From Myxococcus vastator (GTDB taxonomy: Bacteria; Myxococcota; Myxococcia; Myxococcales; Myxococcaceae): 32,908 nt of DNA. Every line of letters starts with the position of its first letter. Positions within the stretch are counted from its first letter, which is position 1. A program made the position numbers and the translations under genes. Below are positions 1 to 8,430 of this stretch, piece by piece. The notes under the pieces were generated by a model, which did not search any database, was not told the DNA's origin, and saw nothing but the letters and a program-made list of their open reading frames with translations. Location of the stretch: the NCBI RefSeq assembly GCF_010894475.1, contig NZ_JAAIYB010000040.1, forward strand, positions 1 through 32,908, written 5' to 3'.

Positions 1-26
1 TCCCTGCCTGGAGCGTCGCGCCCCCC

Positions 27-1592
27 TCACGCCGCTGACTTCCACCCCGAACGGCTGGGCGGCGCTCCGGGGCCGGGGTCCGTGAAGCGCTGCATGCGCT
101 GGATGCCGTTGCGGTCCAGCACCAGGCGCACGAACTGGACGGAGTCCTGACGGCGGTCCGTCTCCTCCTCCACCACCGTGAAGCGGAACACCATGTCCAC
201 CGGGTAGCGCTTGGTGCCACGGATGTGCCCCACCGACATGTCCGCCAGGTCCACGTACTCCAGCGCCAGCTCCGGCTCATCCATGTCGCGCAGGAAGCGC
301 TCCACGTTGAGGCGGAGGATGTCCGTCACGCCCGTCAAGCCCCGCTGCGTGCGCGGCAGGTGCCGGGCATCCAGCACGATCTGCTTCTGGTAGCGGATGA
401 CCGTCTCGGACAGCTCGCCCTGCGTCGCGGTGAGGAAGTCGTCGCGCTGACGCAGCGCCGAAACCGTATCCGGCACCTTCAGCGCGGGCCCGTAATCCAC
501 CCGCTCCTCACACGCGCCAATGACGCGGCCGGTGACCGGGTCCACCAGGTCCGTGGTCCGGTCCGCCAGGTGCATGGCCGCCACCCGGCTGAGCATCCGG
601 CGCAGGCCCTCCTTGATGCGGTCCTTCACCATGTACCCCACCACGAGGATGAGGAAGAAGTTGAGGCTGGCCTGCGCGTAGCGCTCCTGCGCCCAGAAGG
701 CCACCGCGGTGGCGACCGCCATCGCCACGCCCGCGGCCAGCGCGAAGAGCATCTCCTCCCAGCCCTGCCGCTTCTGCCGCCGCTTCGACGACAGGAACAG
801 CACGTTCATGCAGAACTTCTTCAGGAAGCCCAGCCGGAGAATGTACTCCTCGTTGTCCCCCGTGGGGCTGAGCACGCTGCGCAGCCGGTGCTCCTTGCGG
901 TACGCCTCCTCCCGCAGCACCGCCTCCATCAGGCCCTTGCGCAGCCCATGCCACGGCTCGCCGCGGGGCAGCGCCTTCATGTCCGCCACCGAGCGCCGGA
1001 AGCCGCCCTCCACCAGGAGGCTGACGTATTCATCCACCAGCCGCAGCGATGCCCGCGTGCGCTCCCGCAGGTGCAGCTCCCCCACCGCGCGCAGCCACAT
1101 GCGGAAGCGCTCCAGCACCCGCGTCACGCCAGCCTGCATGGCGATGACGTCGGACTCCAGCACCGCGCACGCGTCCGTGGGCAGCTCCACCGGCCCCTCG
1201 CACCGCGACTCCACTCCGGTGGCGAAGCGGCGCAGCGCCCCGCGCAGCACGCAGGACAGGAGCTTGGCCTGGTACACGACGTCCTTCTCGGACCCCATCC
1301 CCGTGCGCAGCCACGCCTCCAGGCGCACCAGCGGCGAGGTGTCCGAGGTCAGCAGCTCGTTCACCGCCATCACCGGCGTCTTGAAGCGCACGTAGTTGTG
1401 GATGTCCGCGTAGAAGTCCGCGCGCGGGTACGTCTCCGCGTCGATGTTCAGGCTCCCGGGCAGGAAGAGATACGCCTCCACGAGGTAGCGCGTCTCTTCC
1501 ACCCCGGAGGGCTGGTACTCGAGCTTGATTTCGAACTGCTTCCGGTCGTGGACCTCAAAGCGGCTCTGCAGGGGTGCGGGTAACTGGGACAC
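27..1592 (-). CDS. Membrane protein of unknown function, two central transmembrane helices
   Basis: Predicted 521-residue protein that I do not recognise. It has a long soluble N-terminal part (about 1-275) rich in charged residues, a basic stretch just before the membrane (KRRQKRQGWEE), two adjacent hydrophobic segments at about 281-300 and 308-325, and a soluble C-terminal part of about 195 residues. This hairpin arrangement would put both large domains on the same side of the membrane, most likely the cytoplasm. There is no signal peptide and no catalytic motif I can name. The start is GTG with only a weak upstream AGG. It lies 74 bp downstream of the MFS transporter gene on the same strand, but a hairpin in that gap suggests partial or full transcript separation. 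Reading as a gene is supported by one continuous frame with balanced amino-acid composition. Confidence 0.8.
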   Translation of the reverse strand: MSQLPAPLQSRFEVHDRKQFEIKLEYQPSGVEETRYLVEAYLFLPGSLNIDAETYPRADFYADIHNYVRFKTPVMAVNELLTSDTSPLVRLEAWLRTGMGSEKDVVYQAKLLSCVLRGALRRFATGVESRCEGPVELPTDACAVLESDVIAMQAGVTRVLERFRMWLRAVGELHLRERTRASLRLVDEYVSLLVEGGFRRSVADMKALPRGEPWHGLRKGLMEAVLREEAYRKEHRLRSVLSPTGDNEEYILRLGFLKKFCMNVLFLSSKRRQKRQGWEEMLFALAAGVAMAVATAVAFWAQERYAQASLNFFLILVVGYMVKDRIKEGLRRMLSRVAAMHLADRTTDLVDPVTGRVIGACEERVDYGPALKVPDTVSALRQRDDFLTATQGELSETVIRYQKQIVLDARHLPRTQRGLTGVTDILRLNVERFLRDMDEPELALEYVDLADMSVGHIRGTKRYPVDMVFRFTVVEEETDRRQDSVQFVRLVLDRNGIQRMQRFTDPGPGAPPSRSGWKSAA

Positions 1593-1631
1593 ACCTGGAG
1601 TCTACGTTACATCCCTGTCACGCGGGAGTGA

Positions 1632-1655
1632 CCCCGACGTCACACCTCGTTGGGG
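1632..1655 (-). terminator. Hairpin after the MFS transporter gene
   Basis: Arms 1632-1639 (CCCCGACG) and 1648-1655 (CGTTGGGG) pair over 8 bp with one G-T wobble around an 8-base loop, starting 11 bases past the transporter stop codon. No T-run follows, which is common in such GC-rich genomes. It is nested in a wider perfect 8-bp dyad (1611-1618 with 1658-1665). Confidence 0.45.
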
Positions 1656-1666
1656 CCACAGGGATA

Positions 1667-3130
1667 TCACCCGCCAGTGCCGGTCCGGTTCGCTGGCGCC
1701 GCCGGAGGCACCGGCAGGGTGGCCGGCACGGGCGTGGACTTCGGCTGGGGCCGGGCGTTCCACACCTGGGTGGCCAGCAGCAGCCCCAGGAAGGACAGCG
1801 GCAGCATGGCGTAGGGCCAGTTGCCCCAGTTGGCGGCCGTCTTCGCCTCGTCGCCCATGGGCAGGATGGACCCCAGCAGGATGGACTGCAGCGCGGTGCC
1901 CGCGTACACGGCGCCGTCGATGATGCCCACCGCGAGGCCGGCGTTCTTCTTGCCCCCGAAGTCCATGCTGGCCGTGCCGGACAACATGCCGTGCACGCCG
2001 ATGACACACAGGGACATGAAGATGACCGTCCAGCCCAGGGCGACGCTCTCCAGGACGAACAAGGAGATGACGGCGCCCACCGACATGCCGGCGTACAGCA
2101 CGGCGGACACCGGGCCGCGGCGCGAGTCGAAGACGCGGTCGCTGATGATGCCGGCGAACATGCCGCCGGTGATGCCCGCCACGCACAGCAGCATGCCCCA
2201 GTTGGCCGCGACGAACGTCTCGCCGATGCCCGTCGCCTTCGCGAACTTGGGGTACCACTGCATGATGGCGTTGCGCATGAAGCCGCTGCAGAACTCGATG
2301 CAGAGGATGATGATGATGGCGCGGTTGGTCAGCATGCGCTTCAGCACGCCCGCCACGCCCAGCGCGGGCCCCGTCTCTCCGGAGGACGCGTCCGCGGTGT
2401 CGAAGTCCGGGTGCCCCGCGTGGCCGGGCGTGTCGCGGATGACGAAGAAGTCCAACACCAGGAACACGGCGAGGATGGCCGCGGGCACGAAGAACGCCCA
2501 GTAGGTGGGCGCCGCCTTCACGATGAGCCGGCTCCAGTCGTAGGCGAAGTAGACGCCCAGCGAGATGAGGATGCCGAACACGCCGCCCAGCAGGCCGCGC
2601 TCGCGCACGTGGAACCAGGCCGCGTTCACCTTGACGATGGAGACCGCGCCGAAGCTCTGGAAGTACATGTTGACGGCGTAGAGGAACGACAGCGTCGCCA
2701 CCAGGCCGCCCGGCGGCGCCCAGTCCCGCGTCAGCACCGCGTACACCACGCCGCCCATGGCCAGGTTCGCCACCGCCGAGCCCGCGGCCGACATCAGGAT
2801 GGTCTTCCGGCCCCCCAGCCTGTCCGTCAGCGGGCCGTTGAGGAGGAAGGCCACGCCGTAGACGGCGGTGCCCCATGCGAAGATGGTGCCGAAGTCCGCG
2901 TTGGAGGTGCGGTCCCCCATGGCGCTGGTGGCCACGTTGAGGTTGTAGCGCCCCATATAGAGGAACGCGTACGTCATGCCTAACGGGAACCAGTTGAAGA
3001 GCCGGCGGCGCTTGAACGCCTCCGAGTGTCCCAGTTCCACCTTGGGCAGGCGCGCGAGGACGAGGCCGATGGCCCCCAGGAGGATGAGGATGGGCAGGAA
3101 CTGGGCCAGCCAGGGGGGCAGCGACGACAT
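1667..3130 (-). CDS. MFS transporter, organophosphate:phosphate antiporter (GlpT/UhpT-like) type
   Basis: Predicted 487-residue inner-membrane transporter with about 12 hydrophobic segments. After a leading hydrophobic segment (10-27) comes a region typical of the OPA branch of the major facilitator superfamily (glycerol-3-phosphate and hexose-phosphate antiporters): YMGRYNLNVA at about 58-67, then the loop 2-3 motif LTDRLGGRKT at 101-110. Length is near the family norm of 440-480. The substrate cannot be read from sequence; sugar phosphate or another organophosphate is a family-based guess. ATG start with AGAGGT about 7 bases upstream. The upstream neighbour on the same strand is a Nudix hydrolase (79-bp gap, with a hairpin). 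The C-terminal tail is Pro/Ala-rich (PVPATLPVPPAAPANR), which is not part of the transport core. Confidence 0.88.
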   Translation of the reverse strand: MSSLPPWLAQFLPILILLGAIGLVLARLPKVELGHSEAFKRRRLFNWFPLGMTYAFLYMGRYNLNVATSAMGDRTSNADFGTIFAWGTAVYGVAFLLNGPLTDRLGGRKTILMSAAGSAVANLAMGGVVYAVLTRDWAPPGGLVATLSFLYAVNMYFQSFGAVSIVKVNAAWFHVRERGLLGGVFGILISLGVYFAYDWSRLIVKAAPTYWAFFVPAAILAVFLVLDFFVIRDTPGHAGHPDFDTADASSGETGPALGVAGVLKRMLTNRAIIIILCIEFCSGFMRNAIMQWYPKFAKATGIGETFVAANWGMLLCVAGITGGMFAGIISDRVFDSRRGPVSAVLYAGMSVGAVISLFVLESVALGWTVIFMSLCVIGVHGMLSGTASMDFGGKKNAGLAVGIIDGAVYAGTALQSILLGSILPMGDEAKTAANWGNWPYAMLPLSFLGLLLATQVWNARPQPKSTPVPATLPVPPAAPANRTGTGG

Positions 3131-3158
3131 GCAGCGACCTCTGCGGTGGATTTCGGAA

Positions 3159-3187
3159 CGCCGCGCACCCTACCCCGGCACGCGGCG
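3159..3187 (-). terminator. Hairpin after the Nudix gene
   Basis: Perfect 7-bp arms CGCCGCG (3159-3165) and CGCGGCG (3181-3187) with a 15-base loop lie between the Nudix stop codon and the transporter start. They could end Nudix transcription or sit in the transporter leader. Confidence 0.35.
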
Positions 3188-3209
3188 GCGCGAAACCAAT
3201 GCACGCCCG

Positions 3210-3890
3210 TCAGGACGGGAGGGCGAGCAGCCGCGTCAAGGCGACCTCCGTCTTCGCATCCGGGATGTCACCGCGCCGGCACGCGTCCAACACCTCCTGG
3301 ATGGGGCGCCAGTGCAACTGCGTGCCCTCCTCCAGCGGCGACCCATCCCCTTCGGGCTCCTCGGGTGAAAGGTCGGTGACATCCACCGCGGCGGGGAACA
3401 CCTTTTCGGACAGGATGCCCGGCGCCAGGAAGAAGGCGCCGCCCAGCAGCCGGATGTCCTCCGGCTTCACGCTGAAACCGGCCTCCTCATGGACCTCTGC
3501 CGCGGCGCGGCGACGCAGGCCTTCCTCGCCCTTGTCCTCCGGCTCCAGCAGTCCCGCGACGATTTCTTCCACGCGCAAGTAGCCAGACGCGGGGTCTGGA
3601 ACCGTCATGGCGCCGCGGTTGTCCTTCCGGAAATACGCCGCGGGCCGGAGGTTCATCCGCGTCAGGACCTCCAGACCTGACGCGCCGCGGCGGTACACGA
3701 GCACCGCCACCGCGTCCAACCGGGGCCGGTCCACCACGTCCACCCGGTAGACGGGAGAGGAGGAGCCGTCCGCGCGCCGGTTGCGGCAGCGCAGCCGCCG
3801 AACCCGGAGAAAGCCCTCGTCGCATCTCGCGGTAGACGAGAAATCCTCGATGATCTCGATGTCAGTCACACTGGAATGACGCTGCCGCAT
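3210..3890 (-). CDS. Nudix hydrolase, ADP-ribose pyrophosphatase-like
   Basis: Predicted Nudix-family pyrophosphohydrolase of about 226 residues, which would cleave a nucleoside-diphosphate-linked compound (X-NDP) in the cytoplasm. The Nudix region reads AGLLEPEDKGEEG followed by AEVHEEAGF, and is followed by a LAPGILSEKV segment like the substrate-specificity loop of ADP-sugar pyrophosphatases. The helix keeps the metal-binding E-x-x-E-E-x-G core, but the Arg usual just before it (RE) is Ala, and the loop between the leading Gly and the first Glu is about four residues longer than in the consensus. I chose the ATG at 3890, which has AGGAG about 11 bases upstream. An upstream in-frame start at 3968 would add 26 unconvincing residues and cover an inverted repeat. 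It is divergent from the nucleotidase gene. Confidence 0.82.
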   Translation of the reverse strand: MRQRHSSVTDIEIIEDFSSTARCDEGFLRVRRLRCRNRRADGSSSPVYRVDVVDRPRLDAVAVLVYRRGASGLEVLTRMNLRPAAYFRKDNRGAMTVPDPASGYLRVEEIVAGLLEPEDKGEEGLRRRAAAEVHEEAGFSVKPEDIRLLGGAFFLAPGILSEKVFPAAVDVTDLSPEEPEGDGSPLEEGTQLHWRPIQEVLDACRRGDIPDAKTEVALTRLLALPS

Positions 3891-3916
3891 GTCCGCCTGC
3901 TCTCCTGAGGAGTAGG

Positions 3917-3955
3917 AACGCCAATGGCCGGAACCTGGCCCGCCATGGTGGCGTT
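3917..3955. promoter_or_regulatory. Inverted repeat in the divergent Nudix/nucleotidase region
   Basis: The left arm AACGCCAATGGC (3917-3928) and right arm GCCAT-gg-TGGCGTT (3942-3955) pair over 12 bp with a two-base bulge. It lies between two divergent genes, so it may be an operator or a leader hairpin. No regulator can be assigned. Confidence 0.35.
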
Positions 3956-3957
3956 GC

Positions 3958-3986
3958 TTGCTCGACAAAGCTCGATCCCGTACCTT
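3958..3986 (+). promoter_or_regulatory. Candidate sigma-70-type promoter for the nucleotidase gene
   Basis: TTGCTC (3958-3963), a 17-base spacer, then TACCTT (3981-3986) has correct geometry but only about half-matches the consensus. It would give a leader of roughly 40 bases before the ATG at 4034. Confidence 0.3.
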
Positions 3987-4033
3987 GCGCCCGCTTTACC
4001 GCTGTCTCCCCCCCGAAACACGGAATTCTCTTG

Positions 4034-6418
4034 ATGCGTCGCCTCCTGCTCGGCCTCTGCTGCGCCCTGGCCTCTGCTTCGTGCATGCCGGTGCTGGAAG
4101 GCCAGGACTACAACCTCGAGGGGCAGGAGGTGCGTCTGACGCTCCTTCATACCTCGGACATCCATTCGCGCCTCATCCCCTACGACTTCACGCCGTTGAA
4201 GACGGACGTGGACCTGGGAACCATCCCGGAAGCGGGCCCCTTCGGTGGCGCCACGCGCATGGGGGCGCTGCTCAAGCGCGAGCGCTCCCGGGGCGAGCGT
4301 GTGCTGCACGTGGACTCGGGCGACTGCTTCCAGGGCGCGCCCATCTTCAACCTCAACACCGGCGAGGTGGAGTTCAAGTTCCTCTCCGAGGCGCGGCTCG
4401 ACGCGGCCGTCGTGGGCAACCACGAGTTCGACGCGGGCCTGCTCAACTTCACCCAGATGGCGCAGCAGCACGCGGTGTTCCCGCTGCTGGCGGCCAACTA
4501 CTTCTGGGACGACTGGCGGGCGAACGGCAACCACCAGACGGCCCTGGAAGTGGAGCCGTACACCATCCGCAACGTGAAGGGCCTCCGGGTGGCCATCATC
4601 GGCATGGCCAACATCTCCTCGCTCAACTCCATCGTCGAAGGTGGCAACAGCCTCCAGGTGACGCCGCTGGAGCAGAACGAGGCGGCGCGCGCCTACGTGG
4701 ACCTGCTGCGCCCCGTCACGGACCTCATCGTCCTGGTCAGCCACCTGGGTCTCCACGAGGACCAGGACGTCATCCAGGGCTACGAGGCCTATTACGAGTT
4801 CGGCCGCGCCAAGGCCTACGTGCAGCGCCAGAAGGAGCCCTGGGAGGTCCTGGAGTGGTTCGGCCCCGAAGGGGACGACAAGTCCGTGGTGCGCGTGCGC
4901 ATCCCCGGCGTGGTGGGCGTGGACGCGGTGATGGGCGGCCACCTGCACGTCGTGCTCAACCCGCCGCAGCTGCTCACCGACCCCGCGGGCCGCAAGGTGG
5001 TGCTCGCGCACTCCGGCGCGTTCGCCAAGTACGTGGGCCGGCTGGATCTGGTGGTGAAGATGCCGGAGGTGCTCGGCGCCGGCGAGGGCGGCGAAATCAT
5101 CAGCCAGGACTTCCGCGTGTTCCCCATGGACGCCCTGTGGTGCGACGACGCCATGCGCCGCTTCCGCCACGACAGCAGCGTGTTCTGGGAGGAGGGCCAG
5201 TTCCTCCGCGACGAGCGCGTCCGTCAGGCCATCCAGGCGTGCAGGAACCAGGAGGACCGGATGACCACGCACCTGCTCCAGCCGTACATCCTGGGCATGG
5301 ACTTCAACCTGCAGTTGACGTCCATCTTCTCCTACGCGCCGCGCGACGTGCAGCGCCGCAACAACTCCACGGGGGGTGACTCGCCGCTGGGCAACATCGC
5401 CGCGGACTCCATGCGCAAGCGCCGCCGCGTCGAGGCGGAGATGGCGCTCACCAACTCGCTGGGCATCCGCGACAACCTCTACGCGGGCGTGGTGAGCCAG
5501 GAGTCGATGTTCAACGTGTTCCCGTTCGAGAACACCATCAACATCATGTACCTCTCCGGCAAGGAGATGCAGGAGCTGTTCGACTTCGTCACCGAGCGCT
5601 CCGCGGAGCGCGGCTGCGTCAGCCAGGCGCAGATCTCCGGCGCCCGGTTCACCATGGACTGCGCCCAGGTGCAGGTGAACGACCTGCAGACCGCCTGCAA
5701 CCCAGCGCTCAACGGCACGGACTGCCCCAACCAGGACCGCCAGGGCCACGCGCCGTGGCAGTGCCTGGTGGACCAGAGCACCGACTCCAGCGTGGGCCGC
5801 TGCTACGCGCACCCCGGCACCGACATCCAGATCAACGGCAAGCCGCTGGACATCACCGGCACGTACAAGATCGCCGTCAACGACTACATCGCCAAGGGTG
5901 GCTCGGGCTTCAACATCCTCAAGCGCAACACCACCCGCATCGAGACGGGCATCTCGCTGCGCGACTCGCTCATCGGCTACATGCAGGACTTCTGCACCTG
6001 TGAGGACATCCTCGCGGGCAACCAGACGTCCAAGGCGGGCCACTACTGCGGCAACCTCATCAACGGCCGCTGGACGGTGAACGAACAGGTGGTGGGCTCC
6101 TGCCGCGCCGCCTCCGACTTCAAGGCCGCGCTGAACAAGCAGGTGGGCAGCTGCGCCTGCAAGGACCTGCTGTCGCTCCCCTCGGACGCCGCGGAGCGCT
6201 GCGGCGTGCCGGGCCTGACGGCCGAGGACATCCAGAGCCAGTGCGACGTGCCCGAAGGCCCGTACACCGGCCGCTGCAACTGCCGGGATGTGCTGGCGGG
6301 CAACAACCCCATCTGCGGCACGGTGACGAACCAGCTGCGGAACTTCTGTGAGAACCCCACCTCCGTGTCCATCGCGGACGCGGTTGAGGATTCCCGTATC
6401 GGCCGGAGGGTGAAGTAA
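4034..6418 (+). CDS. Exported 5'-nucleotidase / 2',3'-cyclic phosphodiesterase family protein with Cys-repeat tail
   Basis: Predicted 794-residue exported enzyme of the UshA/CD73 family, hydrolysing nucleotides to nucleosides and phosphate outside the cytoplasm. Residues 1-17 form a short signal ending in SASC, an imperfect lipobox, so lipidation is likely but not certain. The metallophosphoesterase domain (35-345) shows all metal motifs: TSDIH 40-44, DSGD 94-97, GNHE 128-131 and GGHLH 301-305. The substrate domain (about 445-650) keeps NDYIAKGGSGF (616-626), but the usual NGGGIR-type motif is NSLGIR and an insert with six Cys lies at 528-590. The last 140 residues contain three Cys repeats (from 654, 707 and 748). 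The ATG at 4034 is preferred to TTG at 4031. The stop codon abuts the next gene's ATG, so the two are surely co-transcribed. Confidence 0.9.
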   Translation: MRRLLLGLCCALASASCMPVLEGQDYNLEGQEVRLTLLHTSDIHSRLIPYDFTPLKTDVDLGTIPEAGPFGGATRMGALLKRERSRGERVLHVDSGDCFQGAPIFNLNTGEVEFKFLSEARLDAAVVGNHEFDAGLLNFTQMAQQHAVFPLLAANYFWDDWRANGNHQTALEVEPYTIRNVKGLRVAIIGMANISSLNSIVEGGNSLQVTPLEQNEAARAYVDLLRPVTDLIVLVSHLGLHEDQDVIQGYEAYYEFGRAKAYVQRQKEPWEVLEWFGPEGDDKSVVRVRIPGVVGVDAVMGGHLHVVLNPPQLLTDPAGRKVVLAHSGAFAKYVGRLDLVVKMPEVLGAGEGGEIISQDFRVFPMDALWCDDAMRRFRHDSSVFWEEGQFLRDERVRQAIQACRNQEDRMTTHLLQPYILGMDFNLQLTSIFSYAPRDVQRRNNSTGGDSPLGNIAADSMRKRRRVEAEMALTNSLGIRDNLYAGVVSQESMFNVFPFENTINIMYLSGKEMQELFDFVTERSAERGCVSQAQISGARFTMDCAQVQVNDLQTACNPALNGTDCPNQDRQGHAPWQCLVDQSTDSSVGRCYAHPGTDIQINGKPLDITGTYKIAVNDYIAKGGSGFNILKRNTTRIETGISLRDSLIGYMQDFCTCEDILAGNQTSKAGHYCGNLINGRWTVNEQVVGSCRAASDFKAALNKQVGSCACKDLLSLPSDAAERCGVPGLTAEDIQSQCDVPEGPYTGRCNCRDVLAGNNPICGTVTNQLRNFCENPTSVSIADAVEDSRIGRRVK
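5993..6355 (+). repeat. Three diverged Cys-rich protein repeats in the nucleotidase tail
   Basis: Three coding units begin CTCEDILAGN (residue 654), CACKDLLSLP (707) and CNCRDVLAGN (748). Each follows the pattern C-x-C-x-D-[ILV]-L, then a CG pair 10-15 residues on, then a fourth Cys, giving 12 Cys in all. They are best explained as small disulfide-stabilised units in an exported protein. I do not recognise the repeat as a named domain. Confidence 0.7.
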
Positions 6419-8389
6419 ATGAAGCGCCTGCTCTTCCTGTCGGCCCTGGCGGCGGCCGGCTGTTACACCCAGGAAACGCCTCAGCCAGAGGGCGTCGCCT
6501 CGTTCCGGGTCAACCTCACGGGCATCTACACCGGCGGCACGCGGACGCCGCTGCCGGTGGTGAACGAGTGCGCCACCGCGCACGGCGGCCAGGACCAGGT
6601 GCCGCTGGAGGTCCGCGGCACGGCGGACTGCCGGCTGTCCCTGCCCCTCACGCCGGTGGACTTCGACGTGGAAATCACCGCCCTGGACGCGAAGGGCCAG
6701 CCCATGGAGTCGTTCAACGGGCCTGTGTCCTTCCGCACGGTGCCGGGCAACCTGACCGGTGAGTACCGCTACCGCTGGACCCAGCTCACCAACGGCCGGG
6801 GCACCGGCACGGTGCGCTCCGGCCAGCTCTACGGCGACGCCCACGTCTGGGTGCAGGACGAGGCGCCCCAGGTGGATTACGCCGACGGGCAGGTCATCCC
6901 CGGCGAGCTGCCCCAGGAGCCGGCGACCCGCACCAACTCCACCGGCCTGTCGCGGCTGATGAAGTTCGAGGAGCCGACCATCCCCACGGTCCAGGTTCCG
7001 CAGAACAGCGATCAGCTCACCGCGTACGCCGGGACGTACATGCGCATCGGGCGCAACCCGGAGGCCGGACCGCCGCTGCTGCAGAACTGCCCCGAGGGCG
7101 ACCCGAACGACAAGCAGCCGGTCACGCTGCTGGTGACGGGCACGGACCCGGGCGGCTTCTTCGTCACGGACATGACGGCCTGCCGCGTGGGTGAGACCAG
7201 CGTCCCGGGCGCCAACATCCAGACGGGTGAGCCGGACGGCTACTACCCCGGCCGCTTCAACTCGCTCTACATCTACAACTACTCCTTCCCCGAAGGGCTC
7301 GACCCGGGCGACCTGCTGTGGTCGGTGTCCGGCTCCGTGCAGGAGTTCACCGCCACCACGCAGCTCACCTTCCCCGCCTGGACGGTGCGCGAGCGCGTCC
7401 GGCTGCTGCCCCAGACGGAGTGGGACAAGTACCTGAAGCTGTCGCCGCCGGTGGAGATCAACGGCCGGCTGTGCGGCTACAGCGGCTCGCTCTACATGAC
7501 GGACCCGCTGTGTGGTTACAGCTACGGCAACTACAAGATGGAGAGCCTGGAGTCGTCGCTGGTGAAGCTCAGCCGGGTGAAGTTCCCGCGCGTCTTCCAC
7601 AACTGTGACGCCAACGGCAACGGCACCGTCCCCTTCTTCTGTCCCAACACCCGCGCGGGCACGTGGGGAAGCTGCGGCACGGACAACCCGAGCGACCCGG
7701 ACATCGCCGAGCGGCAGTGCAACATCGACTGCACCATGGGCATTGGCCAGTTCGCCGGCGTCCACTGCGCCGAGCGCAACACGTACAACGGCTTCGGCCA
7801 GTTCGTGGTGGAGATGAACCCCACCGGCGCCGCGGAGGCGGGCCTGGACGAGTCCGTCCCCGGCCGCATCCAGACCTTCACCGCCACCGTCAACGCGGAC
7901 CCCACCGTCGTCAACTGGGCCCAGTCGGACACGTTCAGCACGGACCTGCGCATCAACGTGTCCTGCGACAAGCCGGCCAACGTGCGCTTCGGCGCCAGCG
8001 GCACGCCGGTGGCGCTGGCGGCCCAGACGCCGCTGCAGCACACCATGGCGGCGGGTGAGGGCACCGTGTACGCCTCCGTCCAGAACCGCGAGGACGGCAC
8101 CCTCACCTGCAAGGTGGCGGCGGACGCGCGCACGCGCATCAACCTGGTCACCAAGGACGCGGTGCCGGACCTGGCGCCCGACTGCAGCGAGGATGACCCG
8201 AACGCCGAGGCGGCCCAGCAGTGCCGCAATCTGCGCGCGGCCAGCTTCGACGTCGTGGGCCACCTGCGGCAGGTGAGCGCCGCCCGCCCGCGGTGGAACG
8301 TGCTGCCTCGCGACCTGGACGACATCTGCTGCTACCCCGGCCCGGGCATGGAGTGCCCGCGGCCCATCCGGCCTTGCGTCAATCCGTAG
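6419..8389 (+). CDS. Lipoprotein with probable OB-fold segment, partner of the nucleotidase
   Basis: Predicted 656-residue lipoprotein. A clear signal ends in the lipobox AAGC with Cys15 as the lipid anchor. Residues about 25-150 look like a beta-rich, Ig-like segment. Residues about 235-325 resemble the OB-fold of extracellular nucleases: VTLLVTGTDPGGFFVTD, LYIYNYS, then GDLLWSVSGSVQEF and TTQLTFPAWTV. The remainder is Cys-rich, especially about 375-460 and the last 20 residues (CCYPGPGMECPRP), implying disulfides outside the cytoplasm. No nuclease catalytic motif is visible, so it may bind nucleic acid rather than cut it. The OB assignment is pattern-based and needs a profile search. The ATG directly follows the nucleotidase TAA, which implies coupled translation. 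Confidence 0.82.
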   Translation: MKRLLFLSALAAAGCYTQETPQPEGVASFRVNLTGIYTGGTRTPLPVVNECATAHGGQDQVPLEVRGTADCRLSLPLTPVDFDVEITALDAKGQPMESFNGPVSFRTVPGNLTGEYRYRWTQLTNGRGTGTVRSGQLYGDAHVWVQDEAPQVDYADGQVIPGELPQEPATRTNSTGLSRLMKFEEPTIPTVQVPQNSDQLTAYAGTYMRIGRNPEAGPPLLQNCPEGDPNDKQPVTLLVTGTDPGGFFVTDMTACRVGETSVPGANIQTGEPDGYYPGRFNSLYIYNYSFPEGLDPGDLLWSVSGSVQEFTATTQLTFPAWTVRERVRLLPQTEWDKYLKLSPPVEINGRLCGYSGSLYMTDPLCGYSYGNYKMESLESSLVKLSRVKFPRVFHNCDANGNGTVPFFCPNTRAGTWGSCGTDNPSDPDIAERQCNIDCTMGIGQFAGVHCAERNTYNGFGQFVVEMNPTGAAEAGLDESVPGRIQTFTATVNADPTVVNWAQSDTFSTDLRINVSCDKPANVRFGASGTPVALAAQTPLQHTMAAGEGTVYASVQNREDGTLTCKVAADARTRINLVTKDAVPDLAPDCSEDDPNAEAAQQCRNLRAASFDVVGHLRQVSAARPRWNVLPRDLDDICCYPGPGMECPRPIRPCVNP

Positions 8390-8430
8390 TCTTCTGATGA
8401 TTCTCGCGACCCGGTGACGGGAAGCAGGGA

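Noticed and set aside
225-1583. A 452-codon plus-strand frame
   Set aside because: It is antisense to the two-helix membrane protein, whose frame has clear membrane segments.
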